Below are positions 50,877-61,418 of a stretch of DNA of 64,000 nt, in pieces; positions within the stretch are counted from its first letter, which is position 1, and every line of letters starts with the position of its first letter. The position numbers and the translations under genes are program-made. The notes beneath the pieces are model-generated. The model saw only the letters and a list, made by a program, of their open reading frames with translations. It ran no database searches and was not told where the DNA came from. Origin of the DNA: Otis tarda (lineage: Eukaryota > Chordata > Aves > Otidiformes > Otididae); contig CM048554.1 in the NCBI GenBank assembly GCA_026413225.1, positions 13,359,963 to 13,423,962 of the forward strand, given 5' to 3'.

Positions 50877-51522
50877 GTGAGGTACAAGCACCTTGAGAAA
50901 GGCTGCCATTAATTTTTGTGCTTTGTTTTAATCTCATACTCTTTTTCCCTTTGTACGATACTGGGGTGAAGAATGGATTTGTCTTCTATGGACAAACATC
51001 TGTGAGGCTTGTGGAGTTGCTAAGGGATAGCTTGCCAGCTCACATTATTAGAATCTTTTCTGTAATGCAGTAATTCAGTCCCTCACAATTTGTTCAAAAT
51101 ACAGAAGCTTAACTTGAGCTATAAATATTATCTGCAGTAGGTGCTTAGGAAGGTATAACTGAAAACAGGGCAGATCATATGTATATAGCCCTCTACAAGG
51201 GCTCTTCTGTGATTAAAAATTAGATAAAAACTGCATTGATCTAGCAATCTATGCGAAAATTGGGAAAATTGTTTAAAGTGTTTGATATTAAAGTAATGAA
51301 TACGCAACATTTCAAGAATTAGCTATTGCCAGAGCTTTGAAACATGAGTCTGAGTCAAGGTTAAAATTGACAAATGACCCTTACAAAGGGCTGAAATAAA
51401 GTAGCACCGGTCACCTGTGGATGTTGATATGGTCAGAATCCCAGCAGAGGTACCTGTGTTGCAGCACAGACACACTTCTCTAATCAGTGTATTGTTACTG
51501 CTAGTTTTTGTTTTCTCTCTAG

Positions 51523-51549
51523 GCAGAAGCAAAACGTAAATGCAAGTAA
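51523..51549 (+). CDS. Candidate short terminal exon (AEAKRKCK, stop)
   Basis: A strong acceptor (TTTTTGTTTTCTCTCTAG) precedes GCAGAAGCAAAACG. Read in phase 0, which is the phase left by the candidate exon at 50775-50876, it gives eight residues, AEAKRKCK, and a TAA stop. The coding part of a last exon can be this short. Alternatively a donor-like CAA|GTAAAA would make it a 23-nt microexon. No AATAAA lies close downstream; an ATTAAA occurs near 52235. The case depends entirely on the upstream candidate being real. Confidence 0.18.
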   Translation, partial: AEAKRKCK

Positions 51550-51911
51550 AAGAGCCGTGCGTGTTGCTCTTTCCATAATCCATGTGCTATGAACTGTTTT
51601 TTCCCCATAGGCTATTAGTGTCTTTGAATAAGTATCTAGTTCCTTTCAGTAAATACTGTGCATCTGAAGTTAAAGTGGCTACCAATAACTGAAGTGACAG
51701 CTACTCAACTGCTAGCAACGAAAAGAAGCTTGTTAAACCTGAAGATGTCACATCATTTTCGTAGCTGCATTTCTGAGCTCTAGGAGACTCGAGTGCCATA
51801 TTTTCTAGGCAGAAACAGGTAGTCAACTAGGGTGCTTATTCATTGAAGGTCAGGCTTTTGTATTATGAAACTTCTAGCAGATGTGATAAGCAGTAAATTG
51901 CAGATCTATCA

Positions 51912-51981
51912 CCTTTTCTTTGCTATCTTTTTTTTCTTTCTTTTTTTTTTTTTTTTCTCCCAGTGAGCGTGTGTGTGTGTG
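51912..51981. repeat. Polypyrimidine tract followed by (GT)n
   Basis: A T/C tract including T16 ends in CTCCCAG and is followed by about six GT units. It resembles an acceptor, but all frames after it close at once. Confidence 0.85.
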
Positions 51982-52170
51982 AAATCAGCAGAATACTGCC
52001 TGCATTTGATTTATGGCCCACTTTTGACCAACTCTTATCAGGTTCCCACAAGCCCTTTTCTGATGCAGCTCATGTCTGAATGACAATAGACAACCAGTGC
52101 CATTATGCTCCAAAATCCCTCTCTGCATTCTAGACACCTAAGATTACATCTGGGCTATTGATTTATTGCT

Positions 52171-52192
52171 CCCCCCCCTTTTTTTTTCCCCC
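52171..52192. repeat. C8T9C5 pyrimidine tract before an acceptor-like CACAG
   Basis: A very strong 3' splice-site look-alike (AG at 52195-52196). The sequence after it has only a short open frame, so any exon here would be non-coding. Confidence 0.7.
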
Positions 52193-52984
52193 ACAGGGAC
52201 CAGTTTGTTCAGCCTGAACAAGATAGACTATTATTAAACTGAGCAAACTACTCCATGTGAACTTGGTAAAGAAATAATCATTTGCAACCACCTTTCTAAC
52301 CACCCAGGTTCATAAAGAAATGTAGGTGTTGAAATATTAAGACTGTTTATATATGGGTCCCACCATTCGTGTTTGTTCAGATTATATATAATTTATATAC
52401 ATGAAATGAGACCCAACAGGCATTCTGTTGTGTTGGACATTATAGGCATATTGCCTAAAGCACCGCAGTATTACCACCCAATGTACAAAACCCAAATTAT
52501 TACAAATCTGTGTTGTAGAAATACCTACTGTAACACCAACTGTATCTATGGCAAGGAGGTTTTATGACACCTTTTAGAGCCTCAGCAAAATTTATATGTT
52601 CTACCAGTAGATATTTTTTTCCCTTCCTTTTTTTGGGGAGGGAGAGGAAGCTGTAAATTTTACAGTACGTTGGATTTTTATATCTCCTAAAAATGTACTG
52701 TGCTGGATTCACATTTAATATCCCTCAGCTATAGTCATCTATGTATTTAAGTCACTAACTGAAAGGGTACAGACAGGGCTTCTGGTTAAAATGGTTATTT
52801 TTCTCTCTTTTCTCCCCCACACCCCTGCCTTTCCCTCCCACAAGCACATACCTCACCCTTGCATCTTCTTTCGGTTAAAATAACGTTACAAAAGCTGATT
52901 CACTGATTCAGGGTTTGCATGTGAACACCTCTGGCCGGCTTTCAGGAAATTCTGAGCACCGTCACACCAGACCAAGAAGGAAAA

Positions 52985-53030
52985 ACCCAGGGCATGGAAT
53001 GGACCAAACCCGGGGCATGGAATGCACCAA
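52985..53030. repeat. 23-bp tandem duplication, two copies
   Basis: Copies at 52985-53007 and 53008-53030 share CATGGAATG and CACCAA/GACCAA ends and differ at two positions, so the duplication is fairly recent. Confidence 0.9.
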
Positions 53031-54949
53031 ACACCACAAACAGAGGCTGTCAGAGCTGTGCTCCTCCTGTCGTTGGCCGTGGTGAGAGATCTGCTAAACT
53101 CTCAAGCCTCCCATGGTTTATGTCCTACCTCAAAGGATTTATTTCAGTCCACCTACTATTCAATTCATTGTATAGAAGCATCTGTCGTTGCTTGAGTTCT
53201 GTTAGACTATGCCCTGTGTTAGACTGTTTTCTTCAGTGATGCATGTGGGCAGAAAGTATCACACACATTTCCTTTTACTGCCTGAGCTTACTCCTGATAA
53301 TTTGGGGATTTTTAGGCATTCCTTTGTTCTCCTTTGGAGCAAAAATCTCTATCGGGAAAGAACAAGAAAATGCTAGCATCAAGTGGGGAAAAGTCAACTT
53401 TTATCATTTATTACTAAATGTCTATTTTCTATGTGATCATTTTCTCATATTTAAGAATAAAATAGCCCTCATGGAAAAATATTTTTAAATTGGAGTTTTA
53501 TAATTATTCTGCAATTCCTTCTCTGGACTTCTAATTTTTCTAGCCCTCATCTATTCAGGGCTTGATCCTGTGTGTCTTCCAATAAAACACCTATGGACGT
53601 GCTCAACATCATTTGGAAGCTCAGACATCCATAAATGCCTTTGAAATATTGTAGTATTTATCTTTAAAGAGGGCTAGTTCATAGGGTGTCTGAGCAATGC
53701 CTTACCACTGAGGTCTTTTAGAAAGTAAAGATAATTTTTCCTGTGAAAATCATGCCTTTTCAGTTAGAATCTAGTTGAGCATCTAAATATTGGGATGCTG
53801 AGTATGACTAACCAAGACTCTGTTCAGGAGGGAAGGAATAAGTTATGCAGAAATACATAAATCAGAGTTTCACAGACCCACAGATTGCATTGCTGTAAGT
53901 AGCAGAGGGGACTCCAGCACCATAAGGATACTGGAGAGTTACAGTAGTTTCTGGTTAGAGTAGGGAGAATAATTAATGGTAGATGGAAAAGGATGAAATG
54001 TTTTTTCCTCAGAATGGAGCAAGTAAGAAGGGGATATGAAGGCAGCACAAAAGAAGAAGCGAAGAGTCAAGCAAACTGAAATATGGCAAGCTGAAAAACC
54101 CAAAAGGGAACACTTTTTCCCGTAATGTGTAACTCAGCTGGGAAATTCTGTGCTTCTATTCAACTGAGAACAAATCAAATTTTAGAGAGAGATAACCAAA
54201 TTTATAGCGGTAGTCCATGCTACAGCAGGAAGAGCAACTGCAAGGTCATTAGAAATGCACTGTGTGGAGCCTTCAGTCGCTGGGTATTTGGGGGTTGAGG
54301 GGGACAAATGGCCAGTAACTACAGGTAGCAGAGTTGCCCTTTGAAGCCTGGATCTGGCCACAAGAGAGTAGCCCGCACGGGCTGTTGCCTTTATCTAATA
54401 TTGCATTTTCTTTGCTTTTATTATTAAATTCTATATTTTATAAGAGTTTGGGATAACTGGGGTGTTGGATGTCCTGTGCAGATAGTATGAATGTCTTTCC
54501 CAGTCTCCCAGTGTCATGGTTCTGTTTTACGGAGGAAACAGAAATCACAGCAATGCAAACAAGACAAAAAAACATATAAGTCTTGACTGTGCTGACAGTC
54601 ACTTCTGTGACAGTCTCTTACTGTTTGGAGAATGGTCTTCAGAGTCTTTCCAGCCTGTGTTACAACTGTTGTTTCATTTGCATCTTGATGTTGCCAGAAA
54701 AAGCAGTGGCAGAAACCTGCTCTGGGTAAGCCAGATAGAGTTTTTCTGGCTTCATGGAGGACCTTCTCCTCTGCCATGTAAACTCCCTCCTTCCGTTATT
54801 GCAATTGACTTGAAATTGTGATTTATTTGTCTAAAAGCATTTCCTGGTTTCACTTTGTTTTGGAGCAGAAACCTACTTTCTTCCTTTTAGCTCCTGCTGT
54901 CTTCTACCCTGAAATACAGACACTGGCCTGCACAAGATTGGCTTGCATA

Positions 54950-55255
54950 ATGCAGCTTCAGATAAAGGTCATAAATGGTCTTATTTGGAAATTAATTCAA
55001 ATAAGAAAGAGAACGAGCCAAAACCAAGTCTCTACTGGGCATGTTAATAATGTCATTTATTTACAGAATGTAAGATCATCGCTGGAGGACATCCTGAATC
55101 ATTGGCTGTTGCCCTTAAGTGTTTGCCCTTGGATGTCCCTGTTGTGGGGGGAAGCGAGTCCAAAGGTCAGGGAGACTGTGCTGGACCAGCACTGCCTGAA
55201 GATAGCTATTCATCTTCTGGAAACCCAGGCTGATGTTTTGAAAGATCAATGTTAG
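54950..55255 (+). other. Longest ATG-initiated ORF outside CR1 (101 aa), probably chance
   Basis: ATG at 54950, stop at 55253-55255. The second half overlaps another open forward frame that starts just after an acceptor (ATTTATTTACAG, ending 55062) and reads KIIAGGHPESLAVALK. Two overlapping plausible frames mean composition alone cannot pick one. The GHVNN phrase in the longer frame resembles hotdog thioesterases only by coincidence. Confidence 0.12.
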
Positions 55256-55259
55256 GATT

Positions 55260-57602
55260 TTGATGCCTAAAAAAAAAATAACAGATGAGATTCACTTCAT
55301 TCCATGGACTAGTTCCAGTGCAGTCATTGGCACTGCAACCATGAGGAATTAATGTTGCGGCTCTTGAACACTAGCTGGGAAAAAGGAGACTATTGTAGTG
55401 TCAGAAGAGTGTAGCGGCGGATCAGAAATGGTGTTTGGGAGCTGCGACTGTGGTGTGTGCGACAGGAAGGCCTGGCGGCATGTGTTTTAGTTGTGCTTAT
55501 TTCTTACACATGTAAAATCTGTGTGGGGTGAGGTTTTGGTTTGTTTTTTGGTTTTGTTTTTTTTTTTTCTATTCATAGTTCTCCTGAATAACGTGCAATT
55601 TAGTCTTCAATCCAGTATTTGCAGAAATATTCCCCACAGAAAACATATTTGTTTTAATGTTCCTCTAAAACACACGCGTAAGAGTGTGAGGAAGCACAGT
55701 CAAAATACAATCTTTAAGCAAAGGTGTTTGCCGTAGGCAGGGCTTGCATCGCTCCGTGCAGAACGTATGCCAGGTTTCAGCAGGTAGCAGGTAAAAGAGC
55801 AAACAAACAGCCATATTGTCAGCCATACTGAAAAGTGCTCTGATGCCCTTTCCTAAGCATTTTCTCATCAACAACAACAAAATCAGATGTTTCTATCAGA
55901 AACATGAGTAGCACAAACACATGGCTCTTGGCTCTTTCCTTCAGTAAGTAGCAGCAGCAATTAATTAGCTCTTGGAACATGTTGCATCTATAGAGACAAT
56001 TTTAAACCTTCACTTTTTTTTTTAAGGTTTAACAGTATTTCAGGGCAGTTCAGCAGCATCTATGATGCACATTTAAGATGTGGAAGAAGCTGGCATTCTG
56101 GCTTTGGCATCAGGTACACAAAGGGTGATTTCCCACAAGTTCAGTTTGCGCTTTTGGCTTAAGAGAGCACATTTCACTTATTACAGTGAATAAAGAGCAG
56201 GGGATATGCAGAGACTCCGCGAAGGTCTCCTGGGTGTAGCTACGGATAGTAGGTAGTATTCATGCTGCATTTTGTATGCTTGTCAACAGCTCTTTGTGTC
56301 AGACTTTCTTTTTTTTTCTTTTTAAATGCAGGTTGCTCTCAGGAAAGTAATGAAAAGGAGTGAACGTTGTTTCAACTGCAATAAAGTGTTACGTTCTCGT
56401 TAGTATAAATCATCATCCTGAAGTTCATTAACCTGAATACAGTTTAGTCTTTATGTGTCATCAGTTGAACCCAGGCCTTTCAGATGAGTCATTCGCTACA
56501 TGCTGGATTTGTGGGGGCAAGCTAACTTTTGCATATAATGAATGTTATGCACAGGCCCTGCTCCTTCAGCCCTCTGCTAATTGAGTTGAAATTGCATTTG
56601 TTGAACTGAGAAGGTGCTATGAGAAAAGCAGGGTTGTGACAGCCTGAAGGAAGAGAAGGAACCAGCTCCAGGGGAAAACTCCATCGTGGCGTGATAGCAA
56701 GAGTGCCAGTGGAGTGGTGTAACAACCCTGATTCTCTTTTCTCTTTTGCACCAGTTATGCACTGGAGTTACCCTGTGGCGGCAAAAGGAAGCATGTAGTT
56801 GAGGAGTGTCGCCAAAACTAGTACACACCCAACCTAGGCAGTCCGTAAAGCAATGCAGATGTAAGAGCTTGGGCCCAAAAGTGAGCACTGGGGAGCCCCA
56901 CGGGATGACAGCAGAGCCCAGCTACTGTCATCAGCAGCTGCCGTAGCACACCAGCTGCTTTGCCAATGTCCCATGCTGCCCAAGGGTCACAGCAGGGCTT
57001 GCTTTTAAGGAGGGATGTAAAGCGGGATAATGCAGCCACTGACCTTGTGAATTTTTTGCAGGGAACTCATCCAGTGCCTCGGGGCTGGCGTGACACAAAA
57101 GGTGCTCGTTGGAAGGTTTGACAGATGGGCAGTAGAGACTGGCACTCTGTGCGGAGCTGAGGCAGGGGTCGATGTAGTGTGTATGAGATGAAAGATGAGG
57201 ACAGGGCTAGGTCAGGAAGAACACTGTGTCTTGGACAGTTGTGTTTTCCATTATCCAAACTCTACATAATCACTTTTTCCGTCTTCTCCAGCAAATCAAA
57301 GCATTTGTAATTCATTCTTTTAAACACCACTGTCTATTTCTGCTACTTCCTGGATTAAAAAAAAAAAAGTGAACATATGCACACAGAGATGTAATAGAAG
57401 ACAATAAAAATCTCTCCATAGCTTCAGGTCATCACTCTCTTGGCTGCATGAAGCTCGCCTATTCACAGAAATCATCTACCTCCAGCTGATCTTACTTCTC
57501 AGCCAAGGTCTGAAAGTCTGTCACCTCCCGTCATGATCTGTCATACAAACATCACCTACAGTGTTAACCTAGCGGTTAGAGAGATTTGTTGTAAGTCAGT
57601 TG

Positions 57603-57634
<32 letters not shown>

Positions 57635-59100
57635 CCAAACCACTTAATAGAATGGGGGTGAATTCTCTTATAGGTTGAGGGCAGAGGCTGGGTCTTAATT
57701 TATCCCAGTAATCCACCCAAAGTGCACGCAGGAATCCTGCAGACTGCACAAAAAATGCTTGAGTCAGACCCTTCTCTGCTCAAGACTCAATAAGGGCATG
57801 AGTTGATCTAAACACATATTTCTTCTTCTGTGCTGGAGGGAGAGGAGGAGGAGAAAAAAAAAAAATCAATGCTGTCTCTGGCTGAATTTCTGGTTGTGTT
57901 TCACAAGGCTGTTGCTTGGCTCATCTCCTTACCTCCAGACATTCCAGAATAGCCCTACTGCATTCCCTTTGCATTAGACTGCCTGGATTTTTCTCAGAGA
58001 AAAACAGGCTTGGCTTTTTCCTTCAGGTTGTGCTTCTTCTCGGTCTTGTTCTTTTTTTACCTTTTTTCACCCGTTCTTTTTGTGCCCTCTAGACTGTCAC
58101 AAACTGTGCCTCATGATGCCCTGTTCTGACTGCTCCAATGCCTTCCTCTCCAGGGCTTCAAATGGGCAATGCAGATAAACTGTTTTCCAAAACCCGAGAG
58201 CTGTAGTGTCCTATTCATGGCCCCAAAAATATAATATTTTGCACAGATTTTGCTGATTTGTATGGAGTCTTTAAGAAAGAGGAAGATTGCCTGCTAAAAA
58301 TCATCTTCATTTGCATGAACAAAACATTATTTGTATATGTAAGACTTTTAAGGGCTAGTTGGCAGAATTGAGGGAAATGACTTGTGGGTTGTTAAATAAT
58401 CTCTAAAGGTCCTTGTGCTATATTACAGCCTCAATTCAGGAGATACTTATATCATTACAATTGATGTTGAACTTAAACATCTTTGCTTAACGTAGTTTAA
58501 ACTAGTAAACTTTTATATGTAGTTTAAACATACTATAAAACTTAAACATAGGGTTTTTTTTTTTCCTCTTTTAAACAAATTCTTACTGTTTTTCCTTTGT
58601 TTTCTGAAAACTCTTATTTTTGTTCTCACTGAACAGTTCCACTAAAGCACTACAAATGGTTTGAAGTATATTGTAATTATTATAAGAAATTGCTATGTTC
58701 AAGGTATGAGGAGAGTAAGAAGTGGGATTATAGTTTTGAAACCCCTAAATAATTTGCCTAATGAAAGCTCCTAATCTTTGTATTACATCCTCTATCGTAT
58801 GGAAGAATCAATCAATTGGCTGTATTGACACCTGTCCATTAACTTGTTTGTCTTCAGCTCTTGACTAGGTGAAGGGCCCATGAGGACACAGGTTCTGTCC
58901 TCAGCTACATCGCTGGGAACAAGGCTGGGGCCAAAGTAATGTTTGAAAGGTTTTCTTCTATTTGTAGAACGAATGTTTTCACCCAGTTGTAGCACAGTCA
59001 AACAATATGAAGGAAACATTACAATACCCCTGTCTATTTATCTGTGTTTTTGTAAGGTCACCCATCACCATGGTATCTAAGTGTCTTTCTTCTTTCCTTT
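55260..59100. other. Unique non-coding DNA
   Basis: Contains the T27 run. The GC-richer patch at 56570-57240 has minus-strand frames that are short and unrecognised. Confidence 0.55.
57608..57634. repeat. T27 homopolymer
   Basis: Uninterrupted T run with no retroposon body recognised beside it. Confidence 0.95.
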
Positions 59101-59103
59101 AAG

Positions 59104-59213
59104 GATTCTGGTCAGGAATTGAGAATAAGGAAAAGAGAGGAAGAAAACTACAAAGAAAGAGGCATATAAAAAGTAAAAAATACGGAGCTGGAGGTGAACT
59201 TAAACACTCAGAG
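59104..59213 (+). other. Candidate exon, purine-rich and basic
   Basis: The acceptor (GTGTCTTTCTTCTTTCCTTTAAG) is strong. A donor CAGAG|GTAATT closes a 110-nt block, and an alternative donor GGAG|GTGAAC lies at 59194. One frame is open (FWSGIENKEKRGRKLQRKRH at its start) and stays open past the donor. Purine-rich content is typical of exonic enhancers but also of low-complexity DNA. No homologue is recognised. Confidence 0.2.
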
Positions 59214-61264
59214 GTAATTTGCCTTGAGGAGCAAGAACCCTTGAGACCTATGTGTAGATTTTGGAAAAAAGAATCTGTGAAAAACAGTAAAGGCTATGAA
59301 CGTGCTATCCTCTGACAGGTATGTAAACCTTAAGATTAAAATAACAGCTTCAAAAATCCTTCTGTCAGAGTGAGTTTGCTTTAGCTAGTCAGGGTTTCAG
59401 GGGAAGTATCACAAAGACAATATATATCAAGTGTAGACAGCAACGGAAAATTTTGTGTGAAATTTCTAAACAGGTCAGTTCTTGAAGCATGTCCTCTATA
59501 GCTTGACATTAAAATAGCATTATATAAAATCGGGTAATTGAGGATTAGAACTAGTGGATTTTTCCAGTATTTCTTTCTGCATATGTTGAATCATTTCAAA
59601 GCTAAATTTCATACTTGGAAGATGAAGAAAGAGTCAGGAAGAGCATGGAAGTTTCCTTTTGTTTGTCTCAGTTGTTGATTTGATTTGAAAATATTTTCAC
59701 AGTTCTGGCAATCTCAATACTCCTTTACTTCACAAAGTAATTGGGAAGGGATCCTTAACAGATTGTGGAAGTTTTGTCTTAGTTTACCAATATATTTCCT
59801 CTCTGTCCTGTTTAGGGTTTTTTGTATTTGCTTATGTTCATGGTGATACCGAGGAGAGAGTGGCAGATAGTTCAATTATATGTTAGTTACCCAGTCTCCC
59901 TCTATGCATGCTGCCCTTAAAATTGTGTGAGAGAAAAAACCTTGTGCTTTACTGGTGTCAGTCTGCAATCATGGTGCTGCTTATGGAGAAGAGGTGGGAG
60001 GATGGGGACAGCCAAGTGTCCTCACCTACATCCCTGGGGTGGGAGCCCTACCTGCTTCGAGCATGCAAACCTTAGAGTTAAGGGAGATAACAGGGAGTTA
60101 AGCGTGTCTTGCTCTTGTTTGTTTTCCCAGTTTGATCAAATATGAGTGCCTCTGAATATCAACTATTTGTATGCTAATCACATCCCTTCAACAAACACAA
60201 GCCATTAACTGAACTCCTTTTTGCATACTATGAAGAAGTAAGAGAGTTCTTGACCGCAGAAAGCAGGCATGATGTGCATAAGAGGAGTGAAAATATTCAG
60301 CATGTGCCCATTGATGCTTCTTTAAACAGCAACTTCCTCCTCCCAGAAATCTTCCTTGAGGTTTGCAGATGACCACATGTAATGATGTGGTTTCTTGTCA
60401 CTAGTAATAGCTTTGTGAGGCAGCAATATGTGGTGCAAGATCTTATTACTCAGTAAGTGGCATTTAACTGACCTAGTTACCCCAAAAGTTAATTGCTAGC
60501 TTATATACATCGCCACACCTTCCAGCAACACAGTACACTTCAAGAAGTCTTTAGCAAAAATTTTAGCTGCCATCAGGCCACATTTAGGTCGGGTGTAAGG
60601 CCCACTGGGGTCAATGGCTGGCTTACACTGTGAAGCAAAGTAGAGTGAAAGGTCAAATTTTCAAAATCGTCTTATGAACTTTGGCATTTTGCTTTGACAA
60701 CTCCCATGCCTCCATATGCGGCCACCAGTTCAACAAGCTACTTGGATCTGTGACCAGCTTAGAAAGATGTGAGTCATTGCACTGACTTCAACATGGTGAC
60801 TCACATCCTTCACCAGCATCGCATAAGCTGTACCTCACGATTGGCCCTTTCCCTCCAACAGGCTGTTGAGACTGCCTGTTTGCAGTTTCAGGTGTTTATT
60901 AAAGGCAAATGGGTCACTATGATGGATTGAGTTTTGGCTGCCTGCTTGGAAAATTAGACCCGAAGTAATGACCCCAAATGTCGGAATCTCTTTTTGGTTC
61001 TCTCCTAGTTTATTCCACCAAGAATGTCATATGTAATGGCGTTAATTCAAGAGGAAGAACCTTTCCAGAAATATGTCCCCCTCACACTCTTAAATAGGAG
61101 CAGTAAAGTGATTTCTTTCTTTTAATTGTTGTATCCTTATTTCAGTTTGTATGTACCCCTTCTATGCAAGGAACTTCATCACAAGTTGTCCTATTGGTCT
61201 ATTAGATCCAAAGAAGTGTTCACAATCATTCCTTACAGCCGTTATTTGTAGAATGTATATTGGA

Positions 61265-61418
61265 GAATCATAAAAATCAGAGATGGAAAAGTTCTTCTGC
61301 ATTAGATCATCTCATCCCTGCCCTTGCCGACGCAGGTGTTTTTTCCGCTGTACAGTATATTCTCTAGCACTTTGTCCACTCTAGCTTTAAGTAGATTAAA
61401 TATGGTACTTTCTCACTG
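61265..61418 (-). mobile_element. Ancient CR1/L3-like LINE 3' fragment
   Basis: The plus strand reads AGAGATGGAAAAG, then ATTAGATCATCTCATCC, then a GCAGG block, then TACAGTATATTCTCTAGCAC and TTTGTCCACTCTAG. This order matches, from memory, the reverse complement of the 3' part of old L3/CR1 elements shared by amniotes. Divergence is high and no coding frame survives. It is much older than the CR1 at 10.4 kb. Confidence 0.75.

Noticed and set aside
60580-60660. Phrase resembling old amniote interspersed repeats (CACTGGGGTCAATGG)
   Set aside because: Too short to assign a family; similar short phrases near 62950 and 53560 are equally uncertain.
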